A DNA stretch of 64,000 nucleotides, taken from assembly GCA_016791115.1 (NCBI GenBank), contig JAEUNL010000054.1:62001-126000 (forward strand), given 5' to 3'. The position numbers and the translations under genes were made by a program. Source of the DNA: Rhodocyclaceae bacterium. Lineage in GTDB: Bacteria > Pseudomonadota > Gammaproteobacteria > Burkholderiales > Rhodocyclaceae. The notes beneath the pieces were generated by a model that worked only from the letters and a program-made list of their open reading frames with translations, was not told the origin of the DNA and ran no database searches. This document shows, in pieces, positions 53,963 through 63,221 of the stretch (position 1 is its first letter; every line of letters begins with the position of its first letter).

Positions 53963-55922
53963 AGGCGAGCTGGTCCGCGTTGGGTGGCGGCAGCTTGCCT
54001 CCGTCCTTGCCGCCCTGTGCCGCATTCGAATCCGGGAACATGCGGAAGGTAGTGTTCATCACGATTTGCGCCACCTTCGGCGCCAGGGCATGCAGCACCT
54101 GCCCGGTGATGCCCAGGCGTGTCGCAATGCGTACGGGCTTGTAGATGATGGCCTGTACCACCAGGTCGGCGGCCTCTTCCGGCGTAAGCACCGGCACCTG
54201 ATCGTAGAGCTTGGTCGGCGCGATCATCGGTGTCTTTACCAATGGCATGTTGATGGTGGTGAAATCGATGCCGCGATCGGCGAACTCGCTCGCCGCGCAG
54301 CGCGAGAAGGCGTCGAGCGCGGCCTTGGAGGCGACGTAGGCGGAGAAGCGGGGCGCGTTGGTCAGCACCCCGATCGAGCTGATGTTGATGATGTGGCCAC
54401 GCCGCTTTTCCATCATCTTCGGCAGCAGGCCCATCGTGACGCGCAGCGCGCCGAAGTAGTTGAGCTGCATGACGCGCTCGAAGTCGTGGAAGCGGTCGAA
54501 CGAGTTCTCGATCGCGCGGCGGATCGAGCGGCCGGCGTTGTTCACCAGGATGTCGACGCCGCCGAGTTCGTCGGTGATCTTCGTCACCATCTCGTCACAC
54601 TGCGAAAAGTCGGCCAGGTCGGCCGAATAGATGTGAACCGTGAGGCCGAGTTCCTCGAACTCTTTTTTCGTCTGCGCGAGTTGCTCCACGTCGCGCGCGC
54701 AGATCGCCGTAATCGCCCCGGCCTCGGCCAGCTTCAGTGCGGTGGCCTTGCCGATGCCCGATGAACCGCCGGTCACCAGCACCACCTTGCCGCCGACCTG
54801 ACCCTTGAGCGTGCGGTCGATGAACAGGTCTGGATCGAGGTGTCGCTCCCAGTAGTCCCACAGGCGCCACGCGTAGCTTTCCAGCGGCGGGATGTCGATG
54901 CCGGTACCCTTGAGGAGCTTCTGCGTTTCGCGACAGTCGAAGCGCGTCGGGTAGTTGACGAAATCGAGGATATCGTCGGGCAGCCCGAGGTCCTTCATGA
55001 TTGCGTTGCGGATGCGTCGAACCGGGGTCAGCGCCAGCAGGCCCTTCTTCACGCTCCTCGGGATGAAGCCAAGCAGCGCGGCATTCACCCGCATCGCCAT
55101 TGCCGGGGCATGGGCGGCGCGCGCGAACACGTTGAGCACATCGCCGACGCGCATCGGATGCGGGTCGGTGAGGTGGAAGCATTCGCCGTCGTGTCCCTTG
55201 AGGTGCGCGAGGTAGTCCATCGCGGCAACGACGTAATCGACCGGCACCATGTTGATGCGGCCGCCTTCGATGCCGATCGTCGGCACCCAGGGCGGCAGGA
55301 TCTTGCGCATGCGCTGGATCAGTTTGAAGAAGTAGTACGGTCCGTCGATTTTGTCGATTTCGCCGGTGCGCGAATCGCCGACTACGACGCCCGGGCGATA
55401 GACGCGCCAAGGCACCTTGCACTCCTTGCGCACCACTTTTTCGGAATCGTGCTTGGTGCGGAAATAGGGATGCTCGAGGTTCTCCGCCTCGTCAAACATG
55501 TCTTCGCGGAAGATGCCCTCGAACAGGCCGGCGGCCGCGATCGAGCTGGTGTGGTGCAGGCAGCCGGCCTGCATTGCCATCGCGAATGCGACCACGTTGC
55601 GCGTGCCATCGACGTTGGCCCTCTGTTGCTCTTCCTCGCCGGCCTTGAGGTCATAGACCGCGGCGAGGTGGAACAGATGCTTGATCTTGCCCTTGAGCTT
55701 CTTGCGGTCTGCCGCGCTGATGCCGAGCTCCCTGGCGGTCAGGTCGCCGACGACCGGGATTGCGCGCGTCGCGTCGACGCCCCAGAACTCGAGCAGGTCG
55801 GGCACGCGTGGGAGGCTCGATTCCCGCGTCAGGAAATACACGGTTGCGGCCGGGCGCTCGAGCAGCTTGCGGACCAGTCGTTTGCCGATGAATCCCGTGG
55901 CACCGGTGACGAAGTAGATCAT
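53931..55922 (-). CDS. Fatty acyl-CoA reductase, Marinobacter-type two-domain enzyme
   Basis: 663 aa from ATG 55922 with AAGGAGGAGACC upstream. The first half is an extended SDR (TGATGFIGKRLV, HLAAVYDL, GIFREDMFDEAENLEHPYFRTKHDSEKV in part, and YRPGVVVGDSRTGEIDKIDGPYYF in part). The second half is a classical SDR starting near residue 380 with TGGSSGIGK, NNAGRSIRR and YVASK. Length, domain order and the conserved ISSIGVLTNAPRFSAYV segment match Marinobacter fatty acyl-CoA reductase, which reduces fatty acyl-CoA to fatty alcohol (from memory of that family). The product could feed wax esters or be re-oxidised by the GMC/ALDH genes. Confidence 0.85.
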   Translation of the reverse strand: MIYFVTGATGFIGKRLVRKLLERPAATVYFLTRESSLPRVPDLLEFWGVDATRAIPVVGDLTARELGISAADRKKLKGKIKHLFHLAAVYDLKAGEEEQQRANVDGTRNVVAFAMAMQAGCLHHTSSIAAAGLFEGIFREDMFDEAENLEHPYFRTKHDSEKVVRKECKVPWRVYRPGVVVGDSRTGEIDKIDGPYYFFKLIQRMRKILPPWVPTIGIEGGRINMVPVDYVVAAMDYLAHLKGHDGECFHLTDPHPMRVGDVLNVFARAAHAPAMAMRVNAALLGFIPRSVKKGLLALTPVRRIRNAIMKDLGLPDDILDFVNYPTRFDCRETQKLLKGTGIDIPPLESYAWRLWDYWERHLDPDLFIDRTLKGQVGGKVVLVTGGSSGIGKATALKLAEAGAITAICARDVEQLAQTKKEFEELGLTVHIYSADLADFSQCDEMVTKITDELGGVDILVNNAGRSIRRAIENSFDRFHDFERVMQLNYFGALRVTMGLLPKMMEKRRGHIINISSIGVLTNAPRFSAYVASKAALDAFSRCAASEFADRGIDFTTINMPLVKTPMIAPTKLYDQVPVLTPEEAADLVVQAIIYKPVRIATRLGITGQVLHALAPKVAQIVMNTTFRMFPDSNAAQGGKDGGKLPPPNADQLAFTQLMRGIYF

Positions 55923-56219
55923 CTTTGGTCTCCTCCTTTGTCTCGTTCGAATTGTGGCGGGCGACGCGCGCCGGACGCGCGGGGCGGGCCGGTGCGAACT
56001 TGCAGTCGTCGCATGATACACACGCACGGCGGCGATTCGGAATGCGGGACGAATGTCGCCGCGCTTTAGTGTGCATGCTCTAGAAGTGCCTCCTACACTG
56101 AAGTCGTGGCAAGGAGAGGTCAAGTGGAATGCCGCACTGCAGCGTGACGTGTCCCGATGAGAGGAGCGGCTGCCGGGCAAAAAGTCGTGTATGTCATGAT
56201 TCAGCGTAAGGAGAGATCC

Positions 56220-56660
56220 ATGGTCAAGAAACTCGAGAAGCTCGCGTCTGCAGCCGGTGACAACCAGATGGCAGCGAACATTCGCGATTCCGCGCAACAG
56301 ATCTGGTTGGCGGGATTGGGCGCTTTCGCAAAGGCGCAGGAAGGCGGTAGCAAGGTGTTTGAAACCTTGGTGAAGCGCGGTGAGGAATTGCAGTCGCGCA
56401 CCAAGGAGGCGGCTGCCGAGAAGGTGACCGAGATGACCAGTCGTGCGACCGGAACGTGGGATCGACTGGAGAAGGTCTTCGAGGATCGCGTGGCACGTGC
56501 GCTGCACAGCCTCGGGGTGCCGACCAAGCAGGACGTGCAGATGCTGACGCGTCGGGTGAAGGAACTGACCGAGGAAGTGCAGAAGCTTTCCGCCGCAGCA
56601 GGCGTCGAGTCTGGCGCTGAGGCGAAGCCGGCACCACGGCGTCGCGCAGCAGCCAAGTAA
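56220..56660 (+). CDS. Phasin (PHA granule-associated protein, PhaF/PhaI-like)
   Basis: 146 aa from ATG 56220 with TAAGGAGA upstream. The N-terminal half has the phasin motif IRDSAQQIWLAGLGAFAKAQEGG, then long amphipathic helices (TKEAAAEKVTEMTSRATG) and a coiled coil (LTRRVKELTEEVQKLSAAAG). The tail is Lys/Arg/Ala-rich (PAPRRRAAAK), as in DNA-binding PhaF-type phasins but shorter. Phasins coat PHA granules and control their size and segregation. It is a likely PhaR target. Confidence 0.9.
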   Translation: MVKKLEKLASAAGDNQMAANIRDSAQQIWLAGLGAFAKAQEGGSKVFETLVKRGEELQSRTKEAAAEKVTEMTSRATGTWDRLEKVFEDRVARALHSLGVPTKQDVQMLTRRVKELTEEVQKLSAAAGVESGAEAKPAPRRRAAAK

Positions 56661-56673
56661 GGGGTGGCGATCA

Positions 56674-56749
56674 TCCGCCGCCGGCAGATGGCCGTTCCGG
56701 GTTTCCCTCCCTCTCCGGAATGGTCGCGGTTCTCCGGCGGCGGACTTTT
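56674..56749 (+). terminator. Complex hairpin terminator after the phasin gene
   Basis: TCCGCCGCCGG (56674-56684) pairs perfectly with CCGGCGGCGGA (56734-56744), followed by CTTTTC. Inside, CCGTTCCGG (56692-56700) can pair with CCGGAATGG (56714-56722). Confidence 0.75.
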
Positions 56750-56779
56750 CTGTTCGCCCGAGGATGATGGGGACGTCGA

Positions 56780-58015
56780 ATGACAACGCGAAGAAGGCCC
56801 CGAATCGGATTGGCGCTTGCCGGTGGCGGCCCGCTCGGGGCGGTTTATGAGCTTGGCGTACTGTCGGCGCTTGCCGAGAGCCTGCAGGGCATCGATCTCA
56901 ACGAACTCGATGTCTATGTCGGCGTCAGTGCCGGGGGATTCATCGCTGCGGGTCTGGCGAACGGCGTTTCTGCGCGCAAGCTCACCGCCATGTTCGTCGA
57001 GAGCGAAACCGCAGATGAACCGCTGTCGCCGTCGATCCTGATGAAGCCGGCGCTGCGGGAGTATGCGCGGCGTGCGTCATCGATTCCGCCGCTGCTTTTG
57101 AATTCGGTCTGGCATTACGTCAGCAACCCGATGTCGGCGAATTTCTTCGAGTCGTTCCAGCGCCTGTCACGCGCGATTCCGACCGGGGTGTTCGACAATG
57201 CAAGCATCGAGCATTTCCTGACCCGGTTGTTCACCGCGCCAGGGCGAACCAACGATTTCCGCGAATTGCGACACAAGCTCTTTCTCGTCGCAACGAATCT
57301 CGATACCGGAGAGTCGGTGGCCTTTGGCACGCCGGGGCACGATGACATTCCGATATCGGCGGCGGTGCGTGCGAGTGCGGCATTGCCGGGATTGTTTCCG
57401 CCGGTCGAAATCGGCGATTCGTACTTTGTCGATGGCGCGCTCAAGAAGACGCTCCATGCGTCGGTTGCACTGGATCACGGCGCGGAACTCCTGCTCTGCA
57501 TCAATCCGCTGGTGCCCTTCGACTCCCAACTGGCCGCCAGCCGCGGTGCGCCCCGTCGACGCAAGCTGGTCGAGGACGGCCTCCCGGTCGTCCTTGCGCA
57601 AACCTTCCGGGCGCTGATCCATTCGCGCATGCAGGCCGGCATGTCCAAGTACGAGAAGCAGTATCCGGGTGCCGACGTCGTGCTTTTCGAGCCGAACAGC
57701 GACGACGCCGACATGTTCTTCACCAACATGTTCAGCTATTCGAGCCGGCGGCGTCTTTCGGAGCACGCATACCAGAAGACCCGCCAGGAACTGCTGCGGC
57801 GCTACGACGAGTTGCAGCCGATCCTCGCGCGCCACGGGGTGTCGATCCGGCTCGACGTGTTGCGCGATCGCGATCGGCAGTTGCTCGGGGTGAGCCGCCG
57901 TCATCGGCGTGCGCCCATGCAGGTGATGGACGCGACACGCAGCCTCGAGGCGACATTGGATCAGCTCGAGGCCTGTTTATCGCTGCGCCGCGGACCGAAG
58001 AAGCAGGCGGCGTAA
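56780..58015 (+). CDS. Patatin-like phospholipase/depolymerase-type hydrolase
   Basis: 411 aa. The patatin dyad is Ser50 in VGVSAGG and Asp218 in FVDGALKK; the oxyanion loop is LAGGGPLGAVYELG. It is longer than the RssA-type copy at 18776 and has a C-terminal extension after residue 330 with RRLSEHAYQKTRQELLRRYDEL. No signal peptide. The context, between a phasin and a TetR regulator, suggests a role in granule or membrane lipid turnover; this is inference. Confidence 0.86.
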   Translation: MTTRRRPRIGLALAGGGPLGAVYELGVLSALAESLQGIDLNELDVYVGVSAGGFIAAGLANGVSARKLTAMFVESETADEPLSPSILMKPALREYARRASSIPPLLLNSVWHYVSNPMSANFFESFQRLSRAIPTGVFDNASIEHFLTRLFTAPGRTNDFRELRHKLFLVATNLDTGESVAFGTPGHDDIPISAAVRASAALPGLFPPVEIGDSYFVDGALKKTLHASVALDHGAELLLCINPLVPFDSQLAASRGAPRRRKLVEDGLPVVLAQTFRALIHSRMQAGMSKYEKQYPGADVVLFEPNSDDADMFFTNMFSYSSRRRLSEHAYQKTRQELLRRYDELQPILARHGVSIRLDVLRDRDRQLLGVSRRHRRAPMQVMDATRSLEATLDQLEACLSLRRGPKKQAA

Positions 58016-58112
58016 GTTGCAACCCGCGCTGCGGCGCAGTGCGGACCAGGATGCGTCACGCCCTGCGCCGGTGCTATGCTGGCGTCAGATCCAAATCCGA
58101 CAAGCGGAAGCG

Positions 58113-58760
58113 ATGGAGCACAAGCCCAAGCGCCGGACGCGCGAACGCATCCTCGAGACCAGCCTGCGCCTGTTCAACGAATTCGGCGAGCCCAACGTCA
58201 CCACCGGGCTGATCGCCGACGACATGAACATCAGCCCCGGCAATCTCTACTACCACTATCGCAACAAGGACGAGATCATCAATGCGATCTTCGCCGAGTT
58301 CGAGGCGGAGATGACGCACACCCTGAGCGCGCCGACACATCGCGCGCCCGATTTCGAGGATGTCTGGCTGTTCCTGCACCTGTGCTTCGAGCTGATCTGG
58401 AAGTACCGCTTCCTGTACCGCGACCTCAACGACTTGCTGTCGCGCAACCGCCTGCTCGAAGTCCATTTCAAGCGCATCCTCGAACACTCCCGCAAGGTGG
58501 CGCTGCAGATCAGCGACGGACTCGTCGCGACCGGCCAGATGCGCGCCACGCTGGTCGAACGCCGTGCCATGGCGACCAACATCGTCGTCGTCGCAACCTA
58601 CTGGCTGTCCTACGAATACGTGCGTGACCCGCGCCGTCGTGCGGACGAGGAGGCGCTGGCGCGCGGCGTGTTCCACGTGATGGCGCTTGCCGCGCCGTAT
58701 CTGGTGGGCGATGCGCGGCACTTCTTCGAGAAGCTGGCCGAAAAGTATGTCGAGAACTGA
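58113..58760 (+). CDS. TetR-family transcriptional regulator
   Basis: 215 aa from ATG 58113. The N-terminal TetR HTH is clear: RTRERILETSLRLFNEFGEPNVTTGLIADDMNISPGNLYYHY (shown to locate residues 6-48). The ligand domain contains RFLYRDLNDLLSRNRLLE. 'ISPGNLYYHYRNKDEII' is typical of regulators of PHA or fatty-acid genes in betaproteobacteria. The next gene begins 17 nt downstream, so the two are likely cotranscribed. The target could be the lipid genes nearby. Confidence 0.92.
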   Translation: MEHKPKRRTRERILETSLRLFNEFGEPNVTTGLIADDMNISPGNLYYHYRNKDEIINAIFAEFEAEMTHTLSAPTHRAPDFEDVWLFLHLCFELIWKYRFLYRDLNDLLSRNRLLEVHFKRILEHSRKVALQISDGLVATGQMRATLVERRAMATNIVVVATYWLSYEYVRDPRRRADEEALARGVFHVMALAAPYLVGDARHFFEKLAEKYVEN

Positions 58761-58777
58761 CAAGAGGAGGAGAGACG

Positions 58778-59635
58778 ATGGCAAAGAAGGAAAGCTGGAA
58801 GAAATTTCCCCATGCCGACAAGGCCTACCAGTATGCGGGCGCGGCGTTGAAGAAGAACTGGGTGCGCCTGCACCAAGGCGATGCCGAGGCGTTTCCCGAC
58901 GAGGCAGGACTGAAGGCGTTGGTCAAGGCCAATCCCGGCCTTGCCGAGTCAGCCGACGATCTCAAGGCCAGCGCCGAAGCATTGCAGGAGGCTTGGCGCC
59001 TCTACCACGCCGGCGAGTTCCAGAAGGCGCACGATGCCGGCCTGGAGGTCGGCATGCTCGGGTATACCGTCGCGAACAAGGCGGCCTGCATCTATGGGAA
59101 TTATCTCGAAACTGCGGACACAAAGAAGCTCGCACTGTTCGAGGAGGTCACGCAGCGTTGCGAGGAACTGCAGGGAGCGGCACCCAAATGGGCCAACGCA
59201 TGGTACTTCCATGCCTACGCGCTGGGACGCTACTCGCAGGGCATTTCGGTGGTCAAGGCGCTGGCACAGGGTCTTGGCGGCAAGATCAAGGACAGCCTGT
59301 CGAAGACGATCAAGCTCGAGTCCGGGCACAGCGATGCGCACATCGCGTTTGGCACCTATCACGCCGAGATCATCGACAAGGTGGGCGCGCTGCTTGGCGG
59401 CGCGACCTACGGCGCGAGCAAGGACGAAGGCGTCAAGCACTTCAAGCAGGCGCTGAAACTCAACCCGGAGTCGGCCATCGCACGCATCGAGTATGCGAAC
59501 GGATTGGTGATGATGTTCGGCAAGGGCAGGCTCGACGAAGCCGGGGCGTTGTACGAAGAAGCGGCGCAGTGCGAGCCGCTGGATGCGATGGAGCGACTGG
59601 ACGTCGAGCTGGCGAAGTCCGAACTCGAAGATTGA
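58778..59635 (+). CDS. TPR-like helical protein of unknown function
   Basis: 285 aa with AGGAGGAGAG before the ATG. All-helical repeats of TPR character are visible: AEALQEAWRLYHAGEFQKAHDAG, ANKAACIYGNYLE, HFKQALKLNPESAIARIEYANGL and RLDEAGALYEEAAQCEPLDAMER. No signal peptide. It probably acts as a scaffold. It follows the TetR gene in one unit. Confidence 0.72.
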   Translation: MAKKESWKKFPHADKAYQYAGAALKKNWVRLHQGDAEAFPDEAGLKALVKANPGLAESADDLKASAEALQEAWRLYHAGEFQKAHDAGLEVGMLGYTVANKAACIYGNYLETADTKKLALFEEVTQRCEELQGAAPKWANAWYFHAYALGRYSQGISVVKALAQGLGGKIKDSLSKTIKLESGHSDAHIAFGTYHAEIIDKVGALLGGATYGASKDEGVKHFKQALKLNPESAIARIEYANGLVMMFGKGRLDEAGALYEEAAQCEPLDAMERLDVELAKSELED

Positions 59636-59836
59636 GACGCCTGGAGATTGATCGACGAAACGCCAGCGAGAAATTGATCGCAGTCAAGGTAACGTGGCGA
59701 CGCGGTGCCTAGGTTGAGGCTTCTTACGACCCTCGGATCGCGTTGTCGCTGGATTGGAAGTGCCGTTGCCGGGGCAACCGGGCTCCGGCGTGTCACGGCG
59801 CGAACGCTTTCCGACAGCTTGCGGCGGAACTTCGAC

Positions 59837-61300
59837 ATGCCGGAACCCGGTATCCATGAAGTGCTCGGGCGCTTGCCGCTGCTGCGCGGCATCGAACCAT
59901 GCGTACTGCGCACGCTTGCCGGAGCGGCGCGGCTCGTCGAGCTCGGCCCGCACGAGGTGCTGTTCCGTGCCGGCGAGCCGATGCATGACGTGCATGTGCT
60001 GGTCTCGGGATCGATCAAGCGCGCGGTGCATGTCGACGGCAACGTGGAAAAAGTCGTCGAACTCGCCGTCACGCCGCAACTGATCGACTTGGCGGAAGCC
60101 TTTCATTCGCCGGATCGCGTCAGCTTCGCCGAGGCGCTCTCCAAGTCGAAGGTCCTGGCGATCGATGCCGGCGTCTTCCGCATGGCGGTGCTCGAGAACC
60201 CCGAACTGTCGGCGCGCGTCATACGGGCGCTCGCCGCGCGCCAGGCCGAGATCGAGCGCGAGGTGCTGAGCCATCCGGGCTTGCCGGTATCGCGGCGTGT
60301 GCTCGAATACCTGGTCGACCTTGCGGGAGATCGCCTGCCGCTCGCCGGCGAAACGACCGTGATGCTGCGCCCGACCAAGCAGGCGATTGCCGCGCGCATC
60401 GGGATTTCGCCCGAAACACTGTCGCGCGCGCTGAACGAACTGTCGGAAGCCGGGTTGATTGTCGTCGAGCGCAGCACCGTGCATATCCAGAACGCGGCGC
60501 TCGCCGGGCGGATCGAGCGCCGGCAGGGCGACGCAGCGCGCACGGATGGGGCGGGGCAGCCGGCAAAGGCACGCCCCTACGGCAGCGCGGCGGCAGCCCT
60601 GATCAATGCCTGCGGCCGGCAGCGTATGTGGTCGCAGCGGCTGGCGATCGCGTGGATCCTGCTGGGCCGGCACATCACGCCCGGCGATGCGAGGGGCGTG
60701 CTGCGACGCACGACTGCGCAATTCGAACGCAACCTGGCACGCCTCGACGGGCTGGGGCTGAAGGGCGTACTGCTGGAAGGTCTGCAGCGCTTGCACGAGC
60801 AGTGGGATGCATTCCGCCAGGCGATCTTCGATGCCGAGCCGGCAATCGACCGCGCCGGCAGCGTATTTGCGCTCAGCGAGTTCCTGTTGCACGCGGCGGA
60901 CCAACTGACGCTGCGCGCGGAGGAAGCCTGCGGCACGCCGGAAGCGCACCGCATCAATGTGGCGGGGCGCAACCGCATGCTGTCGCAGCGCATGACCAAG
61001 CAGTTCCTGTTCTGCAACTGGGGCGTCGACCCCGCCCGCGCGCGGCGCAGCCTGGAAGACGCACGCAACGAGTTTCTCGCCAACCTGCAGGAGCTGAGGG
61101 AGGCGAGCGGCGCGGTGCCCGAACTTGCTGCGCAACTCGATGAAGTCGACGTGCATTGGAACGTTTTCCGCGACGAAATATCGCGTCTGCCTTCGGCCAC
61201 TGCCGGTGTGCGGCAGATCAGGCCCGTGCTCGACGCCAGCGAGCGGCTTCTGCGCCACGTCGACACCACCGTAAGGTTGTACGAGCGGCTTGCCGATTGA
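59837..61300 (+). CDS. Crp/Fnr-type regulator fused to two PilJ/NarX-like sensor modules
   Basis: 487 aa from ATG 59837; an in-frame ATG at 59705 would add 44 residues of poor character. Residues 1-130 form a cyclic-nucleotide-binding-like beta-roll (LRGIEPCVLRTLAG; LFRAGEPMHDVHVLVSGSIKRAV). The winged HTH is at about 150-215 (TKQAIAARIGISPETLSRALNEL). Two helical modules follow, each opening with the nitrate-sensor P-box-like motif: INACGRQRMWSQRL (near 254) and INVAGRNRMLSQRM (near 371). Such motifs normally occur in periplasmic domains of NarX, NarQ and PilJ. No membrane helix is present, so here they must be cytoplasmic. No FNR-type iron-sulfur cysteines are seen. Confidence 0.85.
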   Translation: MPEPGIHEVLGRLPLLRGIEPCVLRTLAGAARLVELGPHEVLFRAGEPMHDVHVLVSGSIKRAVHVDGNVEKVVELAVTPQLIDLAEAFHSPDRVSFAEALSKSKVLAIDAGVFRMAVLENPELSARVIRALAARQAEIEREVLSHPGLPVSRRVLEYLVDLAGDRLPLAGETTVMLRPTKQAIAARIGISPETLSRALNELSEAGLIVVERSTVHIQNAALAGRIERRQGDAARTDGAGQPAKARPYGSAAAALINACGRQRMWSQRLAIAWILLGRHITPGDARGVLRRTTAQFERNLARLDGLGLKGVLLEGLQRLHEQWDAFRQAIFDAEPAIDRAGSVFALSEFLLHAADQLTLRAEEACGTPEAHRINVAGRNRMLSQRMTKQFLFCNWGVDPARARRSLEDARNEFLANLQELREASGAVPELAAQLDEVDVHWNVFRDEISRLPSATAGVRQIRPVLDASERLLRHVDTTVRLYERLAD

Positions 61301-61425
61301 CACGTCCGACACGTCCGCGGCGGGCGCTTCTGTGCGCCGCGGAACATCGTTGTGGGCCGCAGCTGTCCCGGTGACAAGCCGCGGTGGCGGGCAGATGTAC
61401 ACTGAGATTTTGCAGGAGGCGTCCG

Positions 61426-62307
61426 ATGCAGATCGAAGGCTTCGAGCGCAGAACGGTCGATACCGAGGGTGCGGCGATCCATCTCGAGCACGGCGGCGAG
61501 GGGCCGCCCCTGCTCCTGCTGCATGGCTATCCGCAGACGCACCTGATCTGGCATCGGGTTGCGCCGCATCTGGCGCAACATTTTCACGTGATCTGTCCGG
61601 ACCTGCGCGGCTATGGCGACAGCGCCAAGCCACCGGGCGGCACGGACCATGCGGCGTACTCAAAGCGTGCCATGGCGCAAGACATGGCGGATGTGATCGA
61701 TGCGTTCGGCTACACGAGCTGTCTTGTCGCCGGGCACGATCGCGGTGCACGTGTCGCACACCGCATGGCACTCGACAAGCCTGCCCTGGTCGAACGTTTG
61801 TGCGTGATGGACATCGCGCCCACGCTGTACATGTTCGCCCACACCGACCAGCAGTTCGCCACCGGCTACTACCACTGGTTCTTCCTGATACAGCCCGACG
61901 GTCTGCCCGAGCATCTGATCGGCGCAGACCCGGGTTATTACCTGCGCGAGAAGCTGCGGCGCTGGGCCGCCCCGGGTGCGGTGTTCGACCCGGCGGCGGT
62001 CGAGGACTACGTGCGCTGTTTCTCGTCCCCCGCCGCGATCCATGCGAGTTGCGAGGACTACCGCGCTGCCGCGACCATCGACCTGCAGCACGACACTGCC
62101 GATCGCGGACGCCGGATCGGGTGCCCGCTGCTCGCGCTGTGGGGTGCGCGCGGCTTCGTCAATCGCACCTATGACGTGCCCGGCGTGTGGCGCGACTATG
62201 CCGACAACGTGTCGGGCCGGGCGCTGGATTGCGGCCATTTCCTGCCTGAGGAGGCGCCCGACGCGGTATGCGAGGCGCTCGAAGCCTTCTTCGGGTCAGG
62301 GGTTTAA
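61426..62307 (+). CDS. Alpha/beta-hydrolase, haloacetate (fluoroacetate) dehalogenase-like
   Basis: 293 aa from ATG 61426 (GGAGGCGTCCG). Nucleophile Asp105 lies in GHDRGARVAHR, the pattern of haloacetate dehalogenases and epoxide hydrolases. LRGYGDSAKP and HWFFLIQPDGLPE are typical of the fluoroacetate dehalogenase branch, and the His is in CGHFLPEE. The halide-binding His/Trp/Tyr set cannot be confirmed by eye, so a dehalogenase reaction is probable rather than proven. Confidence 0.82.
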   Translation: MQIEGFERRTVDTEGAAIHLEHGGEGPPLLLLHGYPQTHLIWHRVAPHLAQHFHVICPDLRGYGDSAKPPGGTDHAAYSKRAMAQDMADVIDAFGYTSCLVAGHDRGARVAHRMALDKPALVERLCVMDIAPTLYMFAHTDQQFATGYYHWFFLIQPDGLPEHLIGADPGYYLREKLRRWAAPGAVFDPAAVEDYVRCFSSPAAIHASCEDYRAAATIDLQHDTADRGRRIGCPLLALWGARGFVNRTYDVPGVWRDYADNVSGRALDCGHFLPEEAPDAVCEALEAFFGSGV

Positions 62308-62412
62308 CGCACTGTAACGCCGCCGATGCGTGGCCGGTGGCAACGTATCGTTTGCAGTACGGCAGATGCTCGCCTGTTTCACCATCATCATTTCCACGAC
62401 AAGGAGACCGAC

Positions 62413-62745
62413 ATGGCAGGCTGGTTCGAACTCAACAAGAACGACAAGGGGCAGTTCAGCTTCGTGCTCAAGGCAGGCAACGATCAGGTAATCCTGCGCA
62501 GCGAGCAGTACGAGACCAAGGGCGCCGCCCAGAACGGCATCGCCTCGGTGCAGACCAACAGCCCCCAGGATGCGCGCTACGAGAAGAAGACCGCTGCCGA
62601 CGGCAGGCCCTACTTCAATCTCAAGGCCGCCAACCACCAGATCATCGGCACCAGCCAGATGTACGCCAGCGAAGGCGCGCGCGACGACGGCATGGCATCG
62701 GTCAAGGCCAACGGCGCGACGGCGACGATCAGGGACAACGCCTGA
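62413..62745 (+). CDS. YegP-family (DUF1508) protein
   Basis: 110 aa with AAGGAG before the ATG. Two tandem DUF1508 repeats are seen: GWFELNKNDKGQFSFVLKAGNDQVILRSE and PYFNLKAANHQIIGTSQMY, each followed by 'Y..k.a..nGiaSVk/qtN'. Proteins of this family are small, soluble and of unknown function. Confidence 0.9.
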   Translation: MAGWFELNKNDKGQFSFVLKAGNDQVILRSEQYETKGAAQNGIASVQTNSPQDARYEKKTAADGRPYFNLKAANHQIIGTSQMYASEGARDDGMASVKANGATATIRDNA

Positions 62746-62919
62746 TCAGCATGGCGCTCGTCTCAGCGGATCGAGGCGGGCGCAATCCTTCGGCGTCAGG
62801 CACGCCGCAAGGCGCATCCAGCGGTGATTTCCGGCATGGCATGCCGCACAGGGGCGTGGACAGGCGGCCCTGGCGGTGGCATGCCCATGGCCATGCATCC
62901 ATGCGGCCCCCAGGCATGG

Positions 62920-63165
62920 TTATTCCCGCGTGGGTTCATCACCCGATTCCGCGCCGGGCTTTTTCTTCAGCCGGTAGCTCAACTGCGGGCGTGTGATGCC
63001 GAGCAGGCGCGCGGCGCCGGCCAGATTGCCCTCGGCGCGCGCCACCGAGGCCTCGAGCAGCAGATCCTCGAGCGCGTCGAGCGACAGGCCGGCTCGTGTC
63101 CTCGCATCGATGTCGATCGACGGCAGGATTCGACTATTACTTTCGTGGAATGCGTTTCCTCCCAT
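62920..63165 (-). CDS. Small Fis-type HTH protein or truncated sigma-54 regulator tail
   Basis: 81 aa from ATG 63165; a TTG at 63186 would give 88 aa. The C-terminal half is a Fis/HTH_8 domain (LEDLLLEASVARAEGNLAGAARLLGITRPQLSYRLKKK, shown only to place it). No AAA+ or sensor domain is present. It may be a stand-alone Fis-like regulator or the remnant tail of a NorR/NtrC-type activator. It is divergent from the WYL regulator with about 56 nt between starts. Confidence 0.6.
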   Translation of the reverse strand: MGGNAFHESNSRILPSIDIDARTRAGLSLDALEDLLLEASVARAEGNLAGAARLLGITRPQLSYRLKKKPGAESGDEPTRE

Positions 63166-63221
63166 GAAGTGATATACGTCGATCAACTGGACAACATCAA
63201 AATCATCGGATCGCTTCCCGG

